Assembly: GCF_030848945.1 (NCBI RefSeq)
Contig: NZ_JANHAX010000002.1
Span: 682,001 to 746,000, forward strand
Reading direction: 5' to 3'
Length of the DNA: 64,000 nucleotides
From: Marimonas arenosa
Lineage (GTDB): Bacteria > Pseudomonadota > Alphaproteobacteria > Rhodobacterales > Rhodobacteraceae
Part shown: piece by piece, positions 26,918 to 35,939 of the stretch
Layout: the number at the start of each line of letters is the position of its first letter
Numbering within the stretch: the first letter of the stretch is position 1
Position numbers and translations under genes: made by a program
Notes under the pieces: model-generated
Database searches by the model: none
The model's input: only the letters and a program-made list of their open reading frames with translations
What the model was told of the DNA's origin: nothing

Positions 26918-27693
26918 CGGACCGCGCGCTAAGCGATTGGAATCCCGGGGCCTACGCCAGGTTCCGGGATTTGCGTTTGCGCCCGGCGCTCGATCTGATG
27001 GGGGCGATCCGCTCGGTTGGCGGCGGCGATGTGATCGACCTTGGCTGTGGCGGCGGCGTGATGGGCGAAAGCCTGAAGGCACGTTTCCCCGGGCACTGGC
27101 TGGTGGGGGTAGACAGCTCGCCGGCGATGCTGGAGAGCGCGCGGGAAACCGGGGCCTATGACAAGCTTGACGAGGCCGATATCGCAGTATGGCGAACCGG
27201 GCGGGCCGGGCTGATCTTTTCCAACGCGACACTGCACTGGCTGAAGGATCACGAGACGCTGTTTCCGCGGCTTGCCGGCATGCTCGCGACCGGCGGCACG
27301 CTGGCCGTACAGATGCCGCACCAGAACAACGCCCCGTCGCACCGGGTCTGGCTGTCGCTGGTCGACGAGCTGTTTCCGGGCCGGGTGGATCTCGACGCCG
27401 GGCCGGGGGTGATGAAGCCGCCGCGCTATTTCCACCTGTTGAACGATCTCGGTGCATTTACCTTGTGGGAAACCGATTACTTCCAGGTGTTGCCGGCAGA
27501 CCCGGAGGCGCATCCGGTGCGCCGTTTTACCGAGAGCACATTCGCCCGGCCGATCCTGGAGTCGTTGAACGAGGACGAGCAGGGTCGGCTGATACGGGCC
27601 TACGAAGAGGTGATGGAGAAGGCCTATCCGCGCGGTGCGGATGGCACGGTCCTGTTTCCGTTCCGGCGACTGTTCTTCACGTTGACGGTGTAG
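26914..27693 (+). CDS. tam: Trans-aconitate 2-methyltransferase
   Basis: A 259-residue SAM-dependent methyltransferase. The SAM motif I is VIDLGCGGG (40-48). The family opening [21 protein letters not shown] and [14 protein letters not shown] are characteristic of Tam, which methylates trans-aconitate, a harmful by-product of the citric acid cycle. The ATG overlaps the ftsH stop. Confidence 0.88.
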
Positions 27694-27831
27694 CAAGAGC
27701 CGCGCTCGGGCGGCGCCCACCCCGGCTGCCGTGGCCCCGCTGTCGATGGTGCACCTGCCCGCCCCGCCGCCCTCGCGCGTCTCTGGGGTCCGCAGTGCGG
27801 AGGCCGGTTTCGGCGGCACCGTCCGTCACAT

Positions 27832-27852
27832 GAGTATTTTCGCCAAGAAAGA
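27832..27852. repeat. Second copy of the GAGTATTT...CAAGA intergenic motif
   Basis: GAGTATTTTCGCCAAGA matches the element at 15756 except for two bases and again lies in a gap between convergent genes, three bases before the minus-strand peptidase stop codon. The rest of the gap (27694-27831) is GC-rich with no recognisable gene. Confidence 0.5.
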
Positions 27853-27855
27853 GCG

Positions 27856-28818
27856 TCAGGGTCCGGCCACTTTGACATGGGCGAAGCGGTGGGCGATGAC
27901 CAGACCGGCGCGGGTCAGCAGGATCTCGCCTAGGTAGGCACCTTCGGGCCAACCGCCGGGCGGGGCCTTGCGACCGAAGGCGGGGAGTTGGCTGGGTTTC
28001 GGATCCGACAGGATACGGGTATCGCGGAAGATCTCACCCTCGGGGCCGGTCGCGGTGATGGTGATCTGGTCACCCGGCCGGGCATGGCCGGCCTCGGCAT
28101 AGACCACCAGCGGCGCATCCGGCGCGATCCGGTCGCGCCGGGCGCTGCCGTCACGCAGGTCATCATGATCGGGCACGTGGTCGGAAAAGCCGGCCCGGCG
28201 CAGCAGCGTGGCGTGATAGGCTGGGGGATCGGCCCACAGGCTGGCGCCGGCGGGGCCGCAGCCGTCACCACCGTCGGGCCTGAACGGATCGACCAGCGCA
28301 CCGTTGCGATAGAGGCTGAGATGCAGGTGGGGATGCGTGGTCCGGCCGGAGAGGCCGACCAGCCCCAGGGCGGCGCCGGCATAGACCCGGTCGCCATCAG
28401 CGACGCGGATCGAGCCTTGGCGCAGGTGGCAATATACGCTTTGCCAACCGTCGCCATGGTCGAGGATCACGGCGTTGCCGCAGGCGTTTTCCGCGGTCAC
28501 GCCGGGTTTCTCGCGCCAGTCGTCGCGCATGCCGTCGCGCGTGCGCCACACCCGACCGGGTGCGGCGGCGCGGACGGTCACGCCGGCTTCGATGTCGTCG
28601 AAGCGCAGCAGTGCAATGTCCGTGCCCTTGTGGCTGTCGCGGGTGTTGAGGCCGCAGGCAAAGTCGCTGATCTTGCCGGGATCGGGGTCGTGATCGACGT
28701 AGTCCTCGATGAAGCAGGTTTCACCGAGAGTGCAATCGAGCGGAAACTGCAGCACCGGCGGGTCGGCGGCCAGCGCCGAGCCCGCCGCCAGACACCCGCC
28801 GATCAGCACTGCGCGCAT
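27856..28818 (-). CDS. M23-family metallopeptidase (LytM-like)
   Basis: A 320-residue exported protein with signal peptide MRAVLIGGCLAAGSALAA. The M23 zinc motifs appear as HKGTDIALL (HxxxD) and HPHLHLS (HxH), with SVYCHLRQGSIRV between them. Family members cut peptidoglycan cross-bridges or, when inactive, activate amidases; all expected ligands are present here. The ATG at 28818 overlaps the clpA stop by one base (TGATG), an unexpected operon partner for a cell-wall enzyme. Confidence 0.88.
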   Translation of the reverse strand: MRAVLIGGCLAAGSALAADPPVLQFPLDCTLGETCFIEDYVDHDPDPGKISDFACGLNTRDSHKGTDIALLRFDDIEAGVTVRAAAPGRVWRTRDGMRDDWREKPGVTAENACGNAVILDHGDGWQSVYCHLRQGSIRVADGDRVYAGAALGLVGLSGRTTHPHLHLSLYRNGALVDPFRPDGGDGCGPAGASLWADPPAYHATLLRRAGFSDHVPDHDDLRDGSARRDRIAPDAPLVVYAEAGHARPGDQITITATGPEGEIFRDTRILSDPKPSQLPAFGRKAPPGGWPEGAYLGEILLTRAGLVIAHRFAHVKVAGP

Positions 28819-31136
28819 CAATCGGCGGTGAGCAGCGGTGGCTTGTCGCCTTTGATGCGCGGTTTCTGCGGACCTTCGACCTGGAGGTCGACCTTGCCCT
28901 TCTTGACGCCGACCTTGACGACACCGCCCTTGGCGAGTTTGCCGAAGAGCAGCTCTTCCGCCAGCGGCTTCTTGATATGTTCCTGGATCACCCGGCCGAG
29001 GGGGCGGGCACCCATCTTGTCGTCATAGCCCTTGTCAGCCAGCCACTCGGCAGCCTTGGGTGTCAACTCGATGGTAACGTTGCGGTCCATCAACTGGGCC
29101 TCAAGCTGAAGCACGAATTTTTCGACCACGCGCAGGATGACCTCTTTCGACAAGGGTGCGAAGCTGACCACCGCATCGAGCCGGTTGCGGAATTCTGGCG
29201 TGAAAGTGCGTTCGATCGCGGCGGTATCTTCACCTTCGCGGCGGTCACGGCCGAAGCCGATGGCGGCCTTTGCCTGTTCCGCGGCCCCGGCGTTGGAGGT
29301 CATGATCAGGATCACGTTGCGGAAATCGGTGGTCCGGCCGTTGTGATCGGTCAGTTTCCCATGATCCATGACCTGCAACAGGATGTTGTAGACGTCCGGG
29401 TGAGCCTTTTCGATCTCGTCGAGCAGCAGCACGCAATGGGGGTTCTGGTCGACCCCATCGGTCAGCATGCCGCCCTGATCGAAGCCGACATATCCCGGCG
29501 GCGCGCCGATCAGCCGCGACACCGCATGTTTCTCCATGTATTCCGACATGTCGAACCGCAGCAGTTCCACGCCCAGCGTGTCTGCCAGTTGTTTCGCAAC
29601 CTCGGTCTTGCCCACGCCGGTGGGACCGGTGAAGAGATAGTTGCCGATGGGTTTTTCCGGCTCGCGCAGGCCGGCGCGGGCCAGCTTGATCGCCGAGGAC
29701 AGGGCTTCGATGGCGCTGTCCTGGCCGAAGACCACACGCTTGAGGGATTTTTCGAGATCTTTCAGTATAGCGCTGTCGTCCTTGGAGACATTTTTCGGCG
29801 GAATACGGGCGATCTTTGCCACGATGGCCTCGATCTCTTTGACACCGATCGATTTGCGGCGCTTGGATGCCGCCAGCAGATGCTGGGCCGCGCCAGCCTC
29901 GTCGATCACGTCGATGGCCTTGTCGGGCAGCTTGCGGTCGTTGATGTAGCGCGCCGACAGCTCGACGGCCGTCTTGATCGCATCAGCGGTGTATTTGACG
30001 CTGTGATGTTCCTCGAAATAGGGTTTCAGCCCCTTGAGGATCTTCACCGTGTCCTCGACCGAGGGTTCGCTGACGTCGATCTTCTGGAACCGGCGGGAGA
30101 GCGCGCGGTCCTTTTCGAAATGCTGGCGGAACTCCTTGTAGGTCGTGCTACCCATGCAGCGGAGCTTGCCGCCCTGCAAGGCGGGCTTGAGCAGGTTCGA
30201 CGCGTCCATCGCGCCGCCGGAAGTGGCGCCGGCCCCGATCACGGTGTGAATCTCGTCGATGAAGAGCACCGCGTCAGGGTGCTCTTCCAATTCGCTGACC
30301 ACGGCCTTGAGGCGTTCTTCGAAATCACCTCGATAGCGGGTGCCGGCCAGAAGTGCGCCCATGTCGAGCGAGTAGATTGTGGTATTGGCCAGCACCTCGG
30401 GCGTCTCGCCCTCGACAATCTTGTGGGCGAGTCCTTCGGCGATGGCGGTCTTGCCGACGCCGGGGTCGCCGACCAGGAGCGGGTTGTTTTTGCGCCGGCG
30501 GCACAGCACCTGGATGCAGCGTTCAACCTCGTTCGCGCGGCCAATCAGCGGGTCGACATCGCCGCGGCGGGACTTGGCGTTGAGATCGACACAGTATTTC
30601 GCCAGCGCCGATTCCTTGCCTTCGCCTTCCTCGGCATGGTGCGCTTCTTCCTCGATATCGGCGCCCTGCACCGGGCGGGCTTCGCCGAAAGCAGGATCCT
30701 TGGCCACGCCATGGGCGATGAAATTCACCGCGTCATAGCGGGTCATGTCCTGTTCCTGGAGGAAATAGGCGGCGTTCGATTCGCGTTCGGCGAAGATCGC
30801 GACCAGCACGTTGGCACCGGTCACCTCGGTGCGGCCGGAGCTTTGCACATGGATCGCGGCGCGCTGGATGACGCGCTGGAAGGCGGCGGTCGGGACAGCC
30901 TCGGAGCCTTCGATTTCGGTGACGAGGTTCGACAGGTCTTCGTCGATGAATTCCACGAGAGTCTGGCGCAGCTCTTCGAGATCGACCGCGCAGGCCTGCA
31001 TCACGCGGGCGGCGTCGGGTTCGTCGATCAGGGCCAAGAGCAGATGCTCCAGCGTTGCGAATTCGTGGCGACGGGCATTGGCGAGCGCGAGCGCGCTGTG
31101 AATGGCCTGTTCCAGGGTGGTCGAGAATGAAGGCAT
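28818..31136 (-). CDS. clpA: ATP-dependent Clp protease ATP-binding subunit ClpA
   Basis: A 772-residue AAA+ unfoldase that feeds substrates, often through the N-end-rule adaptor ClpS, to ClpP. It has the Clp N-domain (about 1-140; HEFATLEHLLLALIDEP), D1 with Walker A GDPGVGKT and FIDEIHTVIGAG, and D2 with GPTGVGKT and LLLDEIEKAHPDV. The IGF-like ClpP-binding loop is AAIGFGRDRRE. I use ATG 31136 with AAAGGAG upstream. No clpS gene is adjacent. Confidence 0.96.
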   Translation of the reverse strand: MPSFSTTLEQAIHSALALANARRHEFATLEHLLLALIDEPDAARVMQACAVDLEELRQTLVEFIDEDLSNLVTEIEGSEAVPTAAFQRVIQRAAIHVQSSGRTEVTGANVLVAIFAERESNAAYFLQEQDMTRYDAVNFIAHGVAKDPAFGEARPVQGADIEEEAHHAEEGEGKESALAKYCVDLNAKSRRGDVDPLIGRANEVERCIQVLCRRRKNNPLLVGDPGVGKTAIAEGLAHKIVEGETPEVLANTTIYSLDMGALLAGTRYRGDFEERLKAVVSELEEHPDAVLFIDEIHTVIGAGATSGGAMDASNLLKPALQGGKLRCMGSTTYKEFRQHFEKDRALSRRFQKIDVSEPSVEDTVKILKGLKPYFEEHHSVKYTADAIKTAVELSARYINDRKLPDKAIDVIDEAGAAQHLLAASKRRKSIGVKEIEAIVAKIARIPPKNVSKDDSAILKDLEKSLKRVVFGQDSAIEALSSAIKLARAGLREPEKPIGNYLFTGPTGVGKTEVAKQLADTLGVELLRFDMSEYMEKHAVSRLIGAPPGYVGFDQGGMLTDGVDQNPHCVLLLDEIEKAHPDVYNILLQVMDHGKLTDHNGRTTDFRNVILIMTSNAGAAEQAKAAIGFGRDRREGEDTAAIERTFTPEFRNRLDAVVSFAPLSKEVILRVVEKFVLQLEAQLMDRNVTIELTPKAAEWLADKGYDDKMGARPLGRVIQEHIKKPLAEELLFGKLAKGGVVKVGVKKGKVDLQVEGPQKPRIKGDKPPLLTAD

Positions 31137-31393
31137 GTGACCCATGCTCCTTTCTGCTGCGCCGCCGGAAGGTTGGGGCCGCCCGGCGATCATGGCCTCA
31201 TAGTCTTAAAGTTTGGTCGATTGTGGCCCGGCTTCAAGGCTTTTCTTGGGAAAGCCGTTCACATTTCCCGTGTGTGGCGCAGGAAAACGTGAAAAGCAGG
31301 CAGTTGGAGGGACAATTCGTGACACGCAAGGTTGCGCGTCGGTGGTTGCGGCGATGGTCTGAAGATAGGGTGCAGGCGCATGGTTTCAAGCGG

Positions 31394-31999
31394 TCATGGA
31401 CGCTTGAAAGCCGCCCGCGCCGCGTCGACCTCGGCCCGTGTCGCGCATCCCTCGGCGTGGTCATTGACCAATCCCATCGATTGCATGAAGGCGAAGACGG
31501 TGGTGGGGCCGACGAATTTCCAGCCGCGTTTCTTGAGATCCTTCGACAGTGCGTGGCTGGATGGCGAGGTGGTCAAGGACTGCGGCACCGGGATTTCCTC
31601 CTCCGGCGGCTCATAGGACCAGAGGAACCGGGCCAGCGATCCGAAATCCCGCACGATTTCCTGCGCCCGGGCGGCGTTGTTAATCACGGCCTCGATCTTG
31701 CCACGGTGGCGGATGATGCCGGCATTTTGCAACAGGCGGTCGACATCCGCCTCGGAGAAAGTGGCCATGCGGTTGAAATCGAACCCGTCGAAGGCGGCGC
31801 GGAAGTTTTCTCGTTTGTCCAGGATGGTGCGCCAGCTGAGGCCGGACTGGAAGGATTCAAGACAGAGCTTTTCGAACAGACGGATATCGTCATCCACCGG
31901 GAAGCCCCATTCGTGATCGTGATAGGGGAAGAAAGGCGCGTAATCGCCGCACCAGCCGCAGCGCGGGCGGCCATCGGGGCCGGGGGTGAGACTGGGCAT
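31394..31999 (-). CDS. tag: DNA-3-methyladenine glycosylase I
   Basis: A 201-residue base-excision repair enzyme removing 3-methyladenine from alkylated DNA. The zinc-site region RCGWCG (C14, C17) and YHDHEWGFP are present, with the C-terminal pair DHAEGC supplying His and Cys. LESFQSGLSWRTILDKRENFRAAF is the family core. It lies 15 bases upstream of nothing on its own strand except the gap before clpA; the gap 31137-31393 holds the clpA promoter region and no other gene. Confidence 0.93.
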   Translation of the reverse strand: MPSLTPGPDGRPRCGWCGDYAPFFPYHDHEWGFPVDDDIRLFEKLCLESFQSGLSWRTILDKRENFRAAFDGFDFNRMATFSEADVDRLLQNAGIIRHRGKIEAVINNAARAQEIVRDFGSLARFLWSYEPPEEEIPVPQSLTTSPSSHALSKDLKKRGWKFVGPTTVFAFMQSMGLVNDHAEGCATRAEVDAARAAFKRP

Positions 32000-32014
32000 G
32001 GGCGGCTCCTTGGA

Positions 32015-32299
32015 TCAGGCGAGCAGGAAGTCGAGGCGCGGGTTGGCCTTGGACGCGGTGATTTCGTGGATTTCTGGCGTAACCACGCCCTGGGCGACGA
32101 AAGGGTCGGCGGCAATGCGGGCCTCGACGGTGGCACGGCTCTTCTCTGTCGCGAGGATGGCGCCGCCGAGGCCGGGCTGCAACGTGCCCGAGACGAGGAA
32201 GGCACCGTCGTCGAAGCCTTGGCTCAGCCAGGCGTTATGGGCGGCCATCAGATCGGGCGCGCGGGACTTGTCGGCGAATTTCAGAAAGATCAGGAACAT
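32015..32299 (-). CDS. YciI-family protein
   Basis: A 94-residue ferredoxin-like alpha/beta protein. The conserved His of the family is in DLMAAHNAWLSQG, and an Asp in ADPFVAQGV. The biochemical role of most YciI proteins is unknown; some are dehalogenase-like. Its start lies inside the end of the TetR-family gene (10-base overlap), so the two form an autoregulated pair. Confidence 0.8.
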   Translation of the reverse strand: MFLIFLKFADKSRAPDLMAAHNAWLSQGFDDGAFLVSGTLQPGLGGAILATEKSRATVEARIAADPFVAQGVVTPEIHEITASKANPRLDFLLA

Positions 32300-32877
32300 G
32301 GGACCTCACTTTTCTCAATCAGTTCAGAGAGCCAGCGCCGCATCTCGGCGACTTCGCTGCGCAGAAAGGTTTCGTCGTGGAAGGCCTGCGCCAGTGTGGC
32401 CGCGCCCTGGCTGCGCGATAGCAGTTGCATGGCGAGCGTGTGTGACCGATCCCCGAGACCGAGCGCGGCAAACTGGCGGGCGAGCCAATCGCGGAAGAGC
32501 GTGAAGAGCTTGCCCGCTTCGGCCTGAAGCGCATGGTCGAGCTTGGCAAGTTCCGAACACAGCGTGCCGACCGGGCAGCCATAGGCCGCGATCCTGCTGC
32601 GGTTCATGATCAGGATGTCGATGAAGCTGAGGATGCGCGTGACAGGGGCGTCGGCAGAGCGTTCCCAGTCGGCCAGCAGGGCGCGGGTCTTGTCGAGGCG
32701 GTGGGCGATGACGCCGGCGAGGATCTCGTCCTTGGTCTTGAAGTGATAATAGAAATTGCCGCGCGACAGGCCGACCGACGCGGCGATGTCAGCAAACGAG
32801 GTGTGATCGTAGCCTTGCCGGTAAAACAGGTCGTCGGCGGCTTCGATGATGCGGGATTTGGTATCGACGTGTGGCAT
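32290..32877 (-). CDS. TetR/AcrR-family transcriptional regulator
   Basis: A 195-residue repressor with the N-terminal helix-turn-helix at about residues 25-48 (TSFADIAASVGLSRGNFYYHFKTKDE) and a ligand-binding helical domain containing two cysteines (YGCPVGTLCSELAK), as in redox or electrophile-sensing members. A perfect operator palindrome begins seven bases upstream of the start codon, so it represses its own operon with the YciI gene. Confidence 0.9.
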   Translation of the reverse strand: MPHVDTKSRIIEAADDLFYRQGYDHTSFADIAASVGLSRGNFYYHFKTKDEILAGVIAHRLDKTRALLADWERSADAPVTRILSFIDILIMNRSRIAAYGCPVGTLCSELAKLDHALQAEAGKLFTLFRDWLARQFAALGLGDRSHTLAMQLLSRSQGAATLAQAFHDETFLRSEVAEMRRWLSELIEKSEVPCS

Positions 32878-32883
32878 GGTGGC

Positions 32884-32907
32884 GAATTAGGGCATTTGTC
32901 CTAATTC
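32884..32907. promoter_or_regulatory. Operator palindrome of the TetR-YciI operon
   Basis: Arms GAATTAGG and CCTAATTC are perfectly complementary across an 8-base spacer, within 7-30 bases of the regulator start codon. This is the typical site for TetR-family autorepression. Confidence 0.7.
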
Positions 32908-32989
32908 TTAGGTCAACCGTCCTACGGCGTCAAGGTTTCAGAACTGCCTTGCCGGAGGACGCCTTGGATTCGGCCCGGGGTCAGGGGGA

Positions 32990-33760
32990 TCAGAAGTTGT
33001 CTTTGGCTTGGCGCACGGCGGCGAAAACCGCGACTGGATCACCGCCGGGCAGGTTCACGCTGGCCTGCACTTCCGGGCTGTCCCAGCGCAGGAAAGGATT
33101 GGTGTCGAGCTCGAGCTGGAGCTTTGAGGGCACGGTGAAGTCGCCCTTGGCGCGGGCGGCTTCGATGTCCTTGGCGCGCTGTTGCAGGGCGGCGTTGCCG
33201 GATTCGATGGTCAAAGCGAATTTCGCGTTGGATGCGGTGTATTCGTGGCCCGAGCAGACCAGCGTGCCCGGGTCGAGCGCGGCGAGTTTCGCGAGGCTGG
33301 CCTGCATCTGCTCGGCCGTGCCCTCGAACAACCGGCCGCAGCCCAGCGCCATCAGGCTGTCGCCGGTGAAGACGACCTCGCTTTCGGGGAAATGATAGGC
33401 GATATGGCCGACGGTGTGGCCCGGCACCTCGAGCACGCGGACCCATTCGATGCCGACGGTGATGGTGTCGCCCGCCTTGACTTTCAGGTCGAGCGGCGGC
33501 AGCCGGTGGGCGTCGGCCTCGGCCCCGATCACCACGGCTTCGGGATAGTCGGCCTTCAACTCTTCCAGCCCGTCGATATGGTCGTAGTGGTGATGAGTCA
33601 GCAGCACATGGGTGAGCGTCCAGCCACGTTTCTCCAGCTCGGCCGCGACCGGAGCGGACTCCGGCACGTCGATCACCGCGGTGTCGCCGGTTTCATCGCA
33701 ATGCATCAGGAAACAATAATTGTCGGAGAGGCACGGAATGGTGACGAGATCGAGGGCCAT
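32990..33760 (-). CDS. gloB: Hydroxyacylglutathione hydrolase (glyoxalase II)
   Basis: A 256-residue metallo-beta-lactamase-fold enzyme that hydrolyses S-lactoylglutathione to lactate and glutathione, ending methylglyoxal detoxification. The metal motif is THHHYDH (55-61), with EVPGHTVGHI, FTGDSLMALGCGR and VCSGHEYT supplying other ligands. The usual C-terminal glutathione-binding region NPFLRWDSPEV is present. The start is ATG 33760. It is divergent from a methyltransferase gene with 64 bases between them. Confidence 0.95.
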   Translation of the reverse strand: MALDLVTIPCLSDNYCFLMHCDETGDTAVIDVPESAPVAAELEKRGWTLTHVLLTHHHYDHIDGLEELKADYPEAVVIGAEADAHRLPPLDLKVKAGDTITVGIEWVRVLEVPGHTVGHIAYHFPESEVVFTGDSLMALGCGRLFEGTAEQMQASLAKLAALDPGTLVCSGHEYTASNAKFALTIESGNAALQQRAKDIEAARAKGDFTVPSKLQLELDTNPFLRWDSPEVQASVNLPGGDPVAVFAAVRQAKDNF

Positions 33761-33824
33761 GGCTTTTTCCCGGAGGCTGTTGTTAAGGTGGTCCCAAGAG
33801 TGACGCATCGGGAGCCGGTCTGCA

Positions 33825-34604
33825 ATGCATCTCGACGTGCAGGATCTGCGCAACTTCTACTACCGCAGCACGCTGGGGCGGGCGGCGCAGAAGGTGATCC
33901 GCGACCAGATGCTGGATATCTGGCCCGAGGCCCATGGCCAGACGGTGCTGGGCTTCGGGTTCGCCGTTCCGCTGCTGCGCCCGTATCTCGGCGACGCCCG
34001 GCGGGTGATTGCGCTGATGCCGGGTCCGCAGGGGGTGATGCAGTGGCCGTCCGGCGAACCGAATGTGAGCGTGCTGGCCGACGAGACCGCCTGGCCGATT
34101 GAGACTGGTCGCGTCGATAAGCTGATCGTGCTGCACGGGCTGGAGACGAGCGAGATGCCGAGTGCGGTGCTGGAGGAATGCCTGCGGGTGCTGGGGCCGG
34201 GAGGCAAGGCGCTTTTCATTGTGCCGAACCGTGCCGGGTTGTGGAGCCGGAACGACCGCACGCCGTTTGGATACGGGCGACCCTATTCGCTTGGACAGCT
34301 CGACACCCAGTTGAAGACGCATGGTTTCCTGACTGAGGAGCAGCGCACAACGCTATACCAGCCGCCGAGCGAAAAGCGGTTCTGGCGCAAGACAGCAGCC
34401 TTCTGGGAACGCTCTGGGCGCGCAATTCCGATGGTCGCAGCAGGTGGTGTGCTGATGGTCGAGGCCTCAAAGCGGGTGCCTGCACCGAGTGGTGGGTTGG
34501 GCGAACGGGTGAAGAAACCGATCTCGATCCTCAACCCCAGCCCGAAACCGACGGCGGCACGTCTGCCGCAAACTCGTGTCGGAACGCGGCACGACATGTC
34601 TTAA
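33825..34604 (+). CDS. Class I SAM-dependent methyltransferase-like protein
   Basis: A 259-residue protein with a methyltransferase-like core: the motif I region is [15 protein letters not shown], weaker than canonical GxGxG, and the post-I block is [21 protein letters not shown]. It pairs with gloB in a divergent arrangement, which may point to a linked stress role, but the substrate is unknown. The C-terminal 40 residues are basic and proline-rich. Confidence 0.7.
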   Translation: MHLDVQDLRNFYYRSTLGRAAQKVIRDQMLDIWPEAHGQTVLGFGFAVPLLRPYLGDARRVIALMPGPQGVMQWPSGEPNVSVLADETAWPIETGRVDKLIVLHGLETSEMPSAVLEECLRVLGPGGKALFIVPNRAGLWSRNDRTPFGYGRPYSLGQLDTQLKTHGFLTEEQRTTLYQPPSEKRFWRKTAAFWERSGRAIPMVAAGGVLMVEASKRVPAPSGGLGERVKKPISILNPSPKPTAARLPQTRVGTRHDMS

Positions 34605-34647
34605 GAACCGTGTGCACGGCTTGCGCGGAGAAGGGTTGACGCCGGGG

Positions 34648-35445
34648 TTAACGCTCGATTGCCACGGAGCCGGCGAGGGGGCCGCGGATGGCCAGAGCCG
34701 GGCTGTCGTTGATCCGACCGACCCGGCGGCGTGTTCCGGTATCGGCGTCGACATACTGCCTTTCATTGCCAAGCCAGATCCGGGCGATCACCCTGAACCG
34801 GTCACTGCCGAGCCGTGTGGTGAACCACTGGGCCAGGACCGACGATGACAGCAGAGGTGTTCCAGGAGAGGCCTGCACCAGCACGATCGACCGTTGGGTG
34901 TCGGCGACCAGGTTCTTTTGCCCGCCGGGGTGGCGCGGCTGCATCTTCTCGGTCAGCCGGATGGCATAGACCGAGCCGCCGTTTTCGGTGTCGAGGTGGA
35001 TGTCCAGTTCGGATTCTGGGTTGGAAAGATCGAAATACCTTTCGGCGGGCGGGCCGTCGCGGTACCAGTCGTGGCGGTGGTGAAAGGCCATCTTGCGCGG
35101 TCCTCTGCCGGGGCCTCCGCGTTCAGCTTCGTCGACGGACGACCTCGTTTCACCGGCCGTGCGCGCCTTCGGCGCCAGCAATTCGGCATCATCGAGCGAG
35201 ATCACGGCAACGCAGGAGGGATCGAGCCGGTCCAGCCCAGGCATGCGGACAAGAAACCGCGCGCCCGAGGCAGTGTGGGTCAGGGCGACCTCGAGAAAGC
35301 CGCGGCGCTTGTTCCGCCGGATCGCCAGATGGTGATCGAGACCGCCATCCCGGTCGGCCGGCAGGGCGATGGCCAGGATGTCCTCTGCCGGATCGAAACC
35401 GGGAACGAGGCATGGGGTGTCCGGAGGAACGAGAACATGTGACAT
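34648..35445 (-). CDS. Hypothetical protein with RTX-tail-like N-terminal region
   Basis: About 265 residues. The opening LVPGFDPAEDILAIALP and following beta-rich stretch resemble the C-terminal units of secreted RTX-type calcium-binding proteins of Roseobacters, without glycine-rich nonapeptides. The second half (from about 130; HRHDWYRDGPPAERYFDLSNPESELDIHLD) is unrecognised. No signal peptide. Start is uncertain: ATG 35445 or GTG 35469, neither with a clear ribosome-binding site. It converges with the methyltransferase gene. Confidence 0.6.
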   Translation of the reverse strand: MSHVLVPPDTPCLVPGFDPAEDILAIALPADRDGGLDHHLAIRRNKRRGFLEVALTHTASGARFLVRMPGLDRLDPSCVAVISLDDAELLAPKARTAGETRSSVDEAERGGPGRGPRKMAFHHRHDWYRDGPPAERYFDLSNPESELDIHLDTENGGSVYAIRLTEKMQPRHPGGQKNLVADTQRSIVLVQASPGTPLLSSSVLAQWFTTRLGSDRFRVIARIWLGNERQYVDADTGTRRRVGRINDSPALAIRGPLAGSVAIER

Positions 35446-35939
35446 CGGAAAACCAGTGAAACCTATCACTTCGGAAAGGGCGAGGCAGCGGCGTTGGCGC
35501 GTGTTGCCAACTGCGACGCACTAATGCACAAACCCGGGCCTTCGCCAAGCCTCCTGTTCCGGTTCCGGACCGGTGCCGGAAGTGTTGTAGTGTCGCGCTA
35601 CGGGCGAAAAAATGTTGATAGCGATAACGCAGGCAGCCGGCATTCGGCAAAGGATTCGGCAAATCCCGGGCCTGGGCGCTCTTTTTTCGGCCCCGGACCG
35701 AGCGCAATCGGTCGCACTTTTTTCAAGTCTTTGAAAAGTAATGAAATTCACCAGAGTCCTTTTCGTCATAGCAGGTTGCTAGGCTGGTTGCGCTCTGCTA
35801 CACCCGCCCCGAATTTCGACGCTTTGTTGACGCAAGGCTCGCAAACGCCCCCGGGACGCCCCTTCCGGCTCGAGCAACTCACGCTCAGCGCCGCGAGGGG
35901 TTTGCGAACACCCGGGGCCAGAAAATCGAAAGGGTGGAC
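35446..35939. other. Long non-coding leader region upstream of the F1-ATPase operon
   Basis: I see no convincing gene in these roughly 490 bases; open frames on both strands have unnatural composition. It must contain the atp operon promoter and the promoter of the minus-strand hypothetical gene. The only clear structure is the AT-rich palindrome at 35720. Several runs of T (TTTTTT at about 35692 and 35717) stand out from the GC-rich background. Confidence 0.5.
35720..35737. promoter_or_regulatory. AT-rich palindrome in the atp leader region
   Basis: TTTTCAA-GTCT-TTGAAAA is a perfect 7-bp inverted repeat about 200 bases upstream of atpH. It could be a regulator site or a hairpin in a long 5' leader. 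Confidence 0.4.

Noticed and set aside
28977-31130. A 717-codon open frame on the plus strand
   Set aside because: It is antisense to clpA, whose domains and motifs are unmistakable.
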